DNA of 5,189 nucleotides from an uncultured Nitrosomonadales bacterium (GTDB lineage Bacteria > Pseudomonadota > Gammaproteobacteria > Burkholderiales > Gallionellaceae). A model generated the notes under the pieces. That model did no database searches. It was not told where the DNA came from and saw only the letters and a list, made by a program, of their open reading frames with translations. Below are positions 1-5,189 of this stretch, piece by piece; the stretch's first letter is position 1; every line of letters begins with the position of its first letter. The stretch lies in assembly GCA_903934275.1 (NCBI GenBank), contig CAIZNF010000108.1:1-5189 (forward strand), written 5' to 3'. Made by a program: the position numbers and the translations under genes.

Positions 1-44
1 GATCTAAGACAGTTTTTAAAGTTTGTTTCCGGTTCGTCCGGTTT
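1..44. other. Leader before pilQ; tail of the upstream gene not identifiable
   Basis: In this gene order pilP normally lies just upstream of pilQ, so its 3' end would be expected here or just outside. One frame has a TAA at 5-7. Another frame stays open to a TGA at 58-60, which would overlap the pilQ ATG. Neither short translation is recognisable as a PilP C-terminus, so I do not assign it. The stretch carries two CCGG blocks (29-32 and 38-41), and 25-47 resembles, in inverted orientation, bases 5131-5153 at the other end of the window. No convincing promoter is visible. Confidence 0.3.
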
Positions 45-49
45 AGGAG
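45..49 (+). promoter_or_regulatory. Shine-Dalgarno site of pilQ (AGGAG)
   Basis: AGGAG lies 7 bases before the ATG at 57, which is ideal spacing. This supports Met1 over the in-frame Met7 (ATG at 75), which would sit 25 bases away. It is the clearest ribosome binding site in the window. Confidence 0.85.
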
Positions 50-56
50 TAAGACA

Positions 57-2114
57 ATGAGACAATTTTATATCATGGTTCGATTACTGGGCATATTCGT
101 CCTGCTGGGTATATTGAGCGCGCAAGCACAGGCCGAGACGCAAAATAGCATTACCGCACTGAGCGTCAGCAGCGCCGGCAATGGGATGACCATCATCAAG
201 GTCGATTTGGCGCAACCTCTGGCAAATTTGCCGGCAGGGTTTACCATCAACACTCCTCCACGCATCGCGTTTGACTTCCCGAATACCGCTAACGGTTTGG
301 GTAAATCCGCACAAGATTTTAATGAAGGGGATTTGCGTAGCGCCAATATTGTTCAAGCCGGAAATCGCACCCGATTGGTGGTTAATCTCAATCAGATGCT
401 TACCTACAACACCAAGATTGATGGCAGCAGCCTGTTGATTACTCTGCAGGGCAAGGCTACAGCCAATGCCGCAGCCAGCGAGGCGACACGCTTTGCCGAG
501 GCAAAACCTGGCGCACAGAAACATTCGTTGCGCGACATTGATTTTCGTCGCGGGAAAAATGGCGAAGGCCGTATTCAAATTGATCTTTCCGATTCCGGAA
601 TTGGCATAGACATCCGCCAACAGGGCACGACACTGATAGTCGATTTCCTTAAAACCAGTCTGCCGCACAATCTGCAGCGCAAACTGGATGTAGTCGATTT
701 TGCAACTCCAGTACAAGGCGTGGATACCTTTGCGCAGGGCGACAATGTGCGCATGGTGATCGAACCCAAGGGCTCGTGGGAACATGCCGCCTACCAAACC
801 GACAACAAATTTATTATTGAAGTGAAATCGTTGGCCGAAGACCCCAATAAATTGGTAAAGGGCAACCAAGCCGGCTACGCGGGTGAAAAACTGACTCTCA
901 ACTTCCAAAAAATCGATGTTCGTGAAGCATTGAATGTGATTGCCGATTTTACCGAGTTGAACATGGTGATCAGCGATACGGTGAGCGGCAATCTCACCCT
1001 GCGCCTAAAAGACGTGCCGTGGGATCAGGCTCTGGATATTATTTTGCAAAGCCGTGGCTTGGATATGCGCAAGAACGGCAACGTAATTCAAGTGGCCCCT
1101 CGCGAGGAAATCGCCGCCAAGGAAAAAATCAATTTGGCCGCGCGCCAGGAAATCTCTGAACTGGAAGAACTGCGTACCGAAAGCTTTCAGCTCAGCTATC
1201 AAACAGTAGCCGAAATGATCACCTTGTTGACCAACGCGAAGCAACCCGTCCTGTCGAAGCGCGGAAGCGCAGTATCCGACTCTCGCACCAGCACGATATT
1301 TATTCAGGATACGCCCTCACGCCTAGAGGAAGTGCGCAAAATGATCAAGCAAATTGACGTTCCAGTGCGCCAGGTATTGATCGAAGCGCGGTTCGTTTCG
1401 GCAACGGACGATTTCACCCATAGTTTGGGAGCGAAATTGGGCATTACCGGCGATGCAGTAGCCGCAAATGCAGGCTTTGCCGTAGGCGGTGCCACGCCGA
1501 CCGCTACACGCGCCACCATTCCCACTGCGGGCAGCAATATAAATCTGCCCGCCGCCTCCCTCATGGCACTTTCAATATTTAACCCCGCCGCAACCCAAGT
1601 GCTGAAGCTTGAATTAGCGGCATCGGAAGTGGACAGCACAACCAAAAATATTGCCAGCCCGCGTGTGGTGACAAAGGATAGGGTTACCGCCAAGATTGCG
1701 TCCGGCACGCAAATCCCATATCAACAGGCATCCAGCAGCGGAGCCACTACCACTGCCTTTATATCAGCCACCCTAAGCCTTGATGTGACCCCGCAAATTA
1801 CACCAGACGAACACATCAACATGAAACTGACCGCCACCCAGGATACGCCAGGTGCCAATCTCGGCGGTGGCAGCACCCCAAGCATCAGCACTAAAACAGT
1901 AAATACGGAAGTGATGGTTGAAAATGGCGGAACAGTGGTAATTGGCGGTGTGTTTACTCAAGATATCTCTGATGCCATCAACAAAGTTCCTGTATTGGGC
2001 GATGTGCCTGTTGTCGGGTGGCTGTTTAAGAGCAAAGTCAAGAGCGACAAAAAAACAGAGCTGCTGATTTTCATCACACCAAAAATTGTGCAGGATGCGC
2101 TGAATCTGCGCTGA
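57..2114 (+). CDS. pilQ: Type IV pilus outer-membrane secretin PilQ
   Basis: PilQ forms the multimeric outer-membrane channel through which the type IV pilus leaves the cell, working with the PilMNOP alignment complex; in competent species the system also serves DNA uptake. The 685-residue product starts with a signal peptide (hydrophobic core about 8-21, likely cleavage after AQA at 24-26). Two beta-rich AMIN-like segments follow (about 33-131 and 157-257), which in this family bind peptidoglycan. Next come the STN/N0 domain (279-348), an N1-type secretin domain (about 374-436) and the secretin barrel domain (about 440-678). The barrel has ASPRVV (533-538), a GTQIPYQ segment, and the C-terminal secretin signature at 624-657 running from GGTVVIGG through VPVLGDVP to GWLF. 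Length and domain order are typical of betaproteobacterial PilQ; the Ala/Thr/Gly-rich stretch around 465-505 is the part of the barrel domain least like its relatives. No frameshift is seen. A strong terminator follows directly, so pilQ probably ends its transcription unit. Confidence 0.96.
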   Translation: MRQFYIMVRLLGIFVLLGILSAQAQAETQNSITALSVSSAGNGMTIIKVDLAQPLANLPAGFTINTPPRIAFDFPNTANGLGKSAQDFNEGDLRSANIVQAGNRTRLVVNLNQMLTYNTKIDGSSLLITLQGKATANAAASEATRFAEAKPGAQKHSLRDIDFRRGKNGEGRIQIDLSDSGIGIDIRQQGTTLIVDFLKTSLPHNLQRKLDVVDFATPVQGVDTFAQGDNVRMVIEPKGSWEHAAYQTDNKFIIEVKSLAEDPNKLVKGNQAGYAGEKLTLNFQKIDVREALNVIADFTELNMVISDTVSGNLTLRLKDVPWDQALDIILQSRGLDMRKNGNVIQVAPREEIAAKEKINLAARQEISELEELRTESFQLSYQTVAEMITLLTNAKQPVLSKRGSAVSDSRTSTIFIQDTPSRLEEVRKMIKQIDVPVRQVLIEARFVSATDDFTHSLGAKLGITGDAVAANAGFAVGGATPTATRATIPTAGSNINLPAASLMALSIFNPAATQVLKLELAASEVDSTTKNIASPRVVTKDRVTAKIASGTQIPYQQASSSGATTTAFISATLSLDVTPQITPDEHINMKLTATQDTPGANLGGGSTPSISTKTVNTEVMVENGGTVVIGGVFTQDISDAINKVPVLGDVPVVGWLFKSKVKSDKKTELLIFITPKIVQDALNLR

Positions 2115-2128
2115 TTTTTTGAAATAGG

Positions 2129-2166
2129 AAAAACAAAAGCCCGGCTCAATCCGGGCTTTTGTTTTT
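2129..2166 (+). terminator. Strong intrinsic terminator after pilQ
   Basis: A perfect 16-bp stem (2129-2144 pairing with 2151-2166) encloses the 6-base loop CTCAAT. The core is GCCCGG/CCGGGC, and the outer stem is A-rich on the 5' side and T-rich on the 3' side (TTTTGTTTTT). Because the A and T tracts are symmetric, the structure could also stop transcription on the - strand, though no - strand gene is visible here. It starts 15 bases after the pilQ stop and separates pilQ from aroK. Confidence 0.93.
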
Positions 2167-2172
2167 ATCGTT

Positions 2173-2178
2173 TACAAT
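2173..2178 (+). promoter_or_regulatory. Possible -10 box for aroK (TACAAT)
   Basis: TACAAT matches the sigma-70 -10 consensus TATAAT at five of six positions and sits between the pilQ terminator and the aroK ATG. Initiation about 7 bases downstream would fall at 2184-2186, on or next to the start codon. No good -35 hexamer lies at the usual distance, since that position is inside the terminator stem. The call rests on the -10 match and on the need for a promoter after a strong terminator. Confidence 0.35.
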
Positions 2179-2185
2179 ATGCGCT

Positions 2186-2770
2186 ATGCAAAGCAATCAA
2201 GCAAATATTCCCCCAGAAGGCAACCGCAAATTATCTTCCGGCAACCTGGTTCTGGTAGGCATGATGGGGTCGGGCAAAACCACTATGGGACGCACACTGT
2301 CCAGGCATCTGGGCAAGACTTTTGTGGACAGCGATGAAGAGGTTCAAAAACGCACCGGCGTGACGATCCCACATATATTCGATATCGAGGGTGAGGCCGG
2401 TTTCCGCCAGCGTGAAAGTTCGGTTATTTGCGATCTGTCCATGCGTGACAACATGGTTCTGGCAACTGGCGGCGGCGCGGTGCTGGCAGAACAAAATCGT
2501 ATCGCATTACAGCAGAACGGTATCGTCATCTATCTGAAAGCAAGCGTGCATGATTTGTGGCAACGCACCCGACATGACCGTAATCGCCCGCTGCTGCAAA
2601 CCGCCGACCCGCACGCCAAGCTGGCAGAGTTGCACCAACAACGCGACCCCTTGTATCAACAGATTGCAGATATAGTCATTCAAAGCAGCAAGCAAAGCGC
2701 ACATATTTTAATGTTGCACCTGCTGGACGAAATAGAAAAGTTTAAACAGAATAACAGGGTATCGGGTTAA
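2186..2770 (+). CDS. aroK: Shikimate kinase AroK
   Basis: AroK is a cytoplasmic P-loop kinase that transfers phosphate from ATP to shikimate, giving shikimate 3-phosphate (step 5 of the shikimate pathway). The 194-residue product has the Walker A loop GMMGSGKTT (25-33), the DSD motif (48-50) for Mg and shikimate, the shikimate-binding Arg in GFRQRE (Arg74), the GGG turn (95-97), the lid-region RPLL (134-137) and the late conserved Arg153 of QQRDPLY. I chose the ATG at 2186. A longer reading from a TTG at 2159 would begin inside the terminator stem, and no ATG, GTG or TTG lies between 2186 and the P-loop. The start leaves about 20 residues before the first strand, a somewhat longer N-terminus than E. 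coli AroK. No Shine-Dalgarno sequence is visible. aroB follows after a 106-base gap holding a REP-like element. Confidence 0.95.
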   Translation: MQSNQANIPPEGNRKLSSGNLVLVGMMGSGKTTMGRTLSRHLGKTFVDSDEEVQKRTGVTIPHIFDIEGEAGFRQRESSVICDLSMRDNMVLATGGGAVLAEQNRIALQQNGIVIYLKASVHDLWQRTRHDRNRPLLQTADPHAKLAELHQQRDPLYQQIADIVIQSSKQSAHILMLHLLDEIEKFKQNNRVSG

Positions 2771-2772
2771 CC

Positions 2773-2816
2773 GTAAGGTGGGTTATACCCACCATGTCGG
2801 GCGTAGCCCGACCTAC
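2773..2816. repeat. REP/BIME-like element: two adjacent hairpins with outward GTAA and GTAG ends
   Basis: Two perfect 7-bp hairpins lie side by side. The first is GGTGGGT-TAT-ACCCACC (2777-2793) and the second is GTCGGGC-GTA-GCCCGAC (2796-2812), separated by AT. The first is preceded by GTAA (2773-2776); the second is followed by CTAC (2813-2816), which reads GTAG on the - strand. A GTAG-like tetranucleotide beside a GC-rich hairpin is the hallmark of REP sequences mobilised by REP-associated tyrosine transposases (RAYTs), and an inverted pair resembles a BIME. An alternative outer pairing of 2772-2779 with 2811-2817 (one bulged A) is also possible. There is no T-run, so it is a poor intrinsic terminator; roles in mRNA 3'-end protection or attenuation are known for REPs but unproven here. 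Confidence 0.8.
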
Positions 2817-2876
2817 GTTTGACTACGCTCATCCTGTTTATGAAGACAACATGCCCGCACACAATTAGCCAGAAAA

Positions 2877-3968
2877 ATGATGCAAACATTAACTGTAGGA
2901 TTAGAGGAGCGCAGTTATCCGATACATATCGGTAGCGGATTGCTAGATCAGCCGGAATTGCTGCAACGCGTTTTGCCGCGCAAGCGGGTTGCCATCGTTA
3001 CCAACACGACGGTCGCTCCGCTCTATCTGCAAAGACTCCTGCAAACCTTGCAGCGCATTGGTGTCAGCAGCCTGCCGATCATCCTGCCGGACGGTGAAAA
3101 ATATAAAAACATAGCCACTCTCAATCTAATTTACGATGCACTACTAACAAACCGTTGTGAACGCACCACTCCTCTGATAGCGCTCGGCGGCGGCGTAATC
3201 GGCGACATGACCGGGTACGCGGCGGCAACCTATTTGCGCGGCGTGCCATTCATCCAGATACCCACCACGCTGCTCGCGCAAGTGGATTCTTCGGTGGGCG
3301 GCAAGACCGGCATCAATCATCCGCTCGGCAAGAACATGATCGGCGCGTTCTACCAGCCGCAACTGGTGCTGGCCGATACGGATACGCTGAGTACCCTACC
3401 GGACAACGAGCTTTCGGCAGGCATTGCCGAAGTCATCAAATATGGCCTGATCCGCGATTTGCCATTTCTCGAATGGCTGGAGCAAAACATGGACAAGCTG
3501 CTGGCGCGCGACACACAAGCATTGCAATATGCCATTACTCGCAGTTGCCAGAACAAGGCTGAGGTCGTCGCGGCTGACGAACGCGAAAGCGGCGAGCGCG
3601 CCCTGCTGAATCTGGGGCACACCTTCGGGCATGCCATTGAGTCTGGTATGGGCTATGGCAACTGGTTGCATGGCGATAGCGTAGCTGCGGGCACCCTCAT
3701 GGCAGCAGATTTGTCGCAGCGTTTAGGCTGGATTGAGTCACAGGATGTGGCGCGCATTCGCGGCTTGTTCGAACGCGCCAGACTACCCATCGCCGCACCT
3801 GATTTGGGCGTGGAAAAATACCTGGAATTGATGGGGCTGGACAAAAAAGTGGAAGACGGCAAAATACGTTTCGTGCTGCTCGAAGAAATAGGTCGCGCCG
3901 TGGTTTTCGGCGACGTGCCACCTGAGCTGTTGCGGCTGACACTAAAGGCCTGCACCGCACATGACTGA
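2877..3968 (+). CDS. aroB: 3-Dehydroquinate synthase AroB
   Basis: AroB converts DAHP to 3-dehydroquinate (step 2 of the shikimate pathway) in the cytoplasm, using NAD and a divalent metal, usually zinc. The 363-residue product shows DGEKYK (72-77), the glycine-rich NAD site GGGVIGD (104-110), DSSVGGKTG (137-145) with Lys152 nearby, and AEVIKYG (184-190). The metal ligands expected from characterised homologues are all present: Glu185, His248 (in [11 protein letters not shown]) and His265 (in WLHGDSV). Length is normal and the frame is clean. Two ATGs stand in tandem at 2877 and 2880. Neither has a strong Shine-Dalgarno sequence, so the start is uncertain by one codon. The 3' end overlaps dgt by 8 bases, implying co-transcription. 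No convincing promoter is seen in the 106-base gap upstream, so read-through from aroK is the simplest supply of transcript. Confidence 0.96.
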   Translation: MMQTLTVGLEERSYPIHIGSGLLDQPELLQRVLPRKRVAIVTNTTVAPLYLQRLLQTLQRIGVSSLPIILPDGEKYKNIATLNLIYDALLTNRCERTTPLIALGGGVIGDMTGYAAATYLRGVPFIQIPTTLLAQVDSSVGGKTGINHPLGKNMIGAFYQPQLVLADTDTLSTLPDNELSAGIAEVIKYGLIRDLPFLEWLEQNMDKLLARDTQALQYAITRSCQNKAEVVAADERESGERALLNLGHTFGHAIESGMGYGNWLHGDSVAAGTLMAADLSQRLGWIESQDVARIRGLFERARLPIAAPDLGVEKYLELMGLDKKVEDGKIRFVLLEEIGRAVVFGDVPPELLRLTLKACTAHD

Positions 3969-5103
3969 GCTTGCGCCTTACGCAGTAAGCGAACACAACA
4001 CGCGCGGACGGATCGTGCATGAAGAGGCGCCGCACGGCCGCAGCGAATTCCAGCGTGACCGCGACCGCATCATCCATTCTGGCGCATTTCGTCGCCTCGA
4101 ATACAAGACTCAGGTGTTCGTAAATCACGAGGGCGACTTGTTTCGCACCCGCCTTACACATAGCATCGAGGTAGCGCAAATCGCGCGCTCCATCGCGCGG
4201 CGTTTACATCTTAACGAAGATATTGCCGAAGCGATTTCACTGGCGCATGACTTGGGACATACGCCGTTCGGCCACGCCGGGCAGGATGCGTTGAATGCCT
4301 GCATGAAAGCCTATGGCGGTTTCGAGCACAACCTGCAATCGTTGCGTGTGGTGGACTTATTGGAAGAACGCTATGCCGCGTTTGACGGGCTGAATCTGTG
4401 TTTTGAAACACGCGAAGGCATTCTCAAACATTGCTCGGCAGATAATGCCGCACAGCTGGGCGAGCTGGGCGAACGCTTTTTACATGACCGCAGCCCATCG
4501 TTGGAAGCGCAAATCGCCAACCTGGCCGATGAGATTGCATACAACAATCACGATGTAGATGACGGCTTGCGTTCCGGCCTGATAACACTGGAGCAACTGG
4601 CTACAGTACCGCTAGTGGCAACGCATTTAAAGGAAGTTCGCGACGCTTATCCCGAATTGCCGGAGCGGCGTGTGGTGCATGAAACCGTGCGGCGCATGAT
4701 CAATACACTGGTGTCGGATTTGATTCAACAGAGTGAGCGCAACATCGGCACACGAGGCTTGAACACCATAGAAGACGTGCGCAACGCGCCAGCATTAATC
4801 GCGTTCAACCCGGAAGTGAACGAACAACAACTTGCGCTAAAAAAATTCCTGCGCACCCATTTATATCGCCATTATCTTGTGATGCGCATGAGTGCCAAGG
4901 CGCAGCGCATCATCGGCGATTTGTTTAATATTTTTATGGCAGACAGTCGCTTGCTGCCCCCGCAAATGCAGCCACAGGCCAATCAGACAGAATCGGATCG
5001 CGCCCGCACAGTTGCCGACTACATTGCCGGGATGACCGACCGCTACGCTATTCGCGAACATCGCCGAATATTTGCGGTAGAAGAGATGCCCGTTAGTTTT
5101 TAA
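3961..5103 (+). CDS. dgt: HD-domain deoxyguanosinetriphosphate triphosphohydrolase-like protein (dNTPase)
   Basis: Members of this family hydrolyse dNTPs to deoxynucleosides and triphosphate, adjusting dNTP pools in the cytoplasm. The 380-residue product has the N-terminal block [14 protein letters not shown] (27-40) and [11 protein letters not shown] (43-53). The HD metal site appears as His67 (in RLTHS), His96-Asp97 (in AHDLGH) and Asp190 (in NLADEIAYN); His100, His105 and His123 are further conserved active-site histidines. The C-terminal [11 protein letters not shown] (353-363) is typical of the shorter, broad-substrate dNTPase-like subgroup, unlike the longer E. coli Dgt of about 505 residues, so strict dGTP specificity should not be assumed. 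The ATG at 3961 lies inside the aroB 3' end (8-base overlap), with a weak AAAGG 12 bases upstream, so translation is probably coupled to aroB. aroB-dgt adjacency is common in betaproteobacteria. No truncation is seen. Confidence 0.93.
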   Translation: MTELAPYAVSEHNTRGRIVHEEAPHGRSEFQRDRDRIIHSGAFRRLEYKTQVFVNHEGDLFRTRLTHSIEVAQIARSIARRLHLNEDIAEAISLAHDLGHTPFGHAGQDALNACMKAYGGFEHNLQSLRVVDLLEERYAAFDGLNLCFETREGILKHCSADNAAQLGELGERFLHDRSPSLEAQIANLADEIAYNNHDVDDGLRSGLITLEQLATVPLVATHLKEVRDAYPELPERRVVHETVRRMINTLVSDLIQQSERNIGTRGLNTIEDVRNAPALIAFNPEVNEQQLALKKFLRTHLYRHYLVMRMSAKAQRIIGDLFNIFMADSRLLPPQMQPQANQTESDRARTVADYIAGMTDRYAIREHRRIFAVEEMPVSF

Positions 5104-5133
5104 AACATCGCTAAACCGAGCGAGCACGAACCT

Positions 5134-5150
5134 AAGCCGGACAAGCCGGA
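5134..5150. repeat. Short tandem direct repeat after dgt
   Basis: AAGCCGGA occurs twice (5134-5141 and 5143-5150), separated by one C. The wider block 5131-5156 resembles the inverted complement of the pilQ leader. Bases 5104-5159 hold no open reading frame of note and no terminator with a T-run, so dgt transcription may continue past the window or stop beyond it. Confidence 0.5.
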
Positions 5151-5159
5151 ACCAAAAAT

Positions 5160-5189
5160 GTAGGTCGGGCTCTGCCCGACATGGTGGGC
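5160..5189. repeat. Second REP copy, inverted relative to the first and cut by the window end
   Basis: GTAG (5160-5163) is followed at once by the perfect hairpin GTCGGGC-TCT-GCCCGAC (5164-5180), then AT and GGTGGGC. Bases 5160-5188 match the reverse complement of 2788-2816 at 27 of 29 positions, and both differences fall in the 3-base loop. The final GGTGGGC looks like the first arm of the partner hairpin, whose other half would lie just outside the window. The GTAG next to the hairpin fits the RAYT-associated REP pattern. Confidence 0.8.

Noticed and set aside
84..908. Long open frame of 274 codons on the - strand inside pilQ
   Set aside because: It lies wholly antisense to a clear PilQ N-terminal region, its translation shows no recognisable domain, and it has the composition expected from reading codon-biased DNA backwards.
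2159..2185. Upstream TTG start giving aroK nine extra residues
   Set aside because: The TTG is inside the 3' arm of the terminator stem, has no ribosome binding site, and adds residues not typical of the family.
2777..2812. The REP hairpins read as an intrinsic terminator after aroK
   Set aside because: There is no T-run after either hairpin (CTACGTTTGAC follows), and an inverted copy recurs after dgt, which fits a dispersed repeat better.
2819..2847. Possible aroB promoter with -35-like TTGACT at 2819-2824
   Set aside because: No acceptable -10 box lies at 15-19 bases; the only AT-rich candidate (TTTATG at 2837-2842) is 12 bases away and a poor match.
2794..2868. Small 24-codon open frame (ATG to TAG) in the aroK-aroB gap
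   Set aside because: It begins inside the REP-like element, has no Shine-Dalgarno sequence and reads through hairpin DNA; nothing supports translation.
3697..4179. 160-codon open frame on the - strand across the aroB-dgt junction
   Set aside because: It is antisense to conserved motifs of two well-supported proteins and shows no recognisable domain, so it is a shadow frame.
2773..5189. aroB-dgt as the cargo of a composite transposon bounded by inverted repeats
   Set aside because: Both genes are core genes in their usual conserved order, there is no transposase or target duplication, and the repeats are short REPs.

Overview
The window is a housekeeping stretch from a betaproteobacterium. 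The order pilQ - aroK - aroB - dgt, all on the + strand, matches the end of the type IV pilus assembly operon and the adjoining shikimate genes in that class. The protein sequences and moderate base composition suggest the Nitrosomonadales/Gallionellales side of the class, but this is inference from gene order and general protein character. I would not name a genus.

Layout: bases 1-56 are a short leader with a good Shine-Dalgarno sequence. pilQ (57-2114) encodes the outer-membrane secretin of the type IV pilus and is complete, with signal peptide, two AMIN-like domains, N0/N1 domains and the secretin barrel. A strong 16-bp intrinsic terminator (2129-2166) follows. aroK (shikimate kinase) starts at the ATG at 2186, only 19 bases beyond the terminator stem and with no visible Shine-Dalgarno sequence, so it may have its own promoter and a very short or absent leader. 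The aroK-aroB gap (2771-2876) holds a REP/BIME-like element of two adjacent hairpins (2773-2816). aroB (3-dehydroquinate synthase, 2877-3968) overlaps dgt (HD-domain dNTP triphosphohydrolase, 3961-5103) by 8 bases. The last 86 bases contain no gene, and an inverted copy of the REP hairpin (5160-5189) runs off the window end.

How the genes work together: AroB makes 3-dehydroquinate (step 2 of the shikimate pathway) and AroK phosphorylates shikimate (step 5), so the two belong to aromatic amino acid and folate precursor synthesis. PilQ (pilus extrusion, twitching, DNA uptake) and Dgt (dNTP pool control) are linked to them by conserved position and not by an evident shared pathway.

All four genes are intact and look ordinary. 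I found no new enzymatic, defence or mobile system. The material worth a second look is intergenic: the paired REP elements with outward GTAR tetranucleotides, their inverted placement around aroB-dgt, a weaker inverted similarity between the pilQ leader and the post-dgt gap, and the compressed terminator/start arrangement at aroK.
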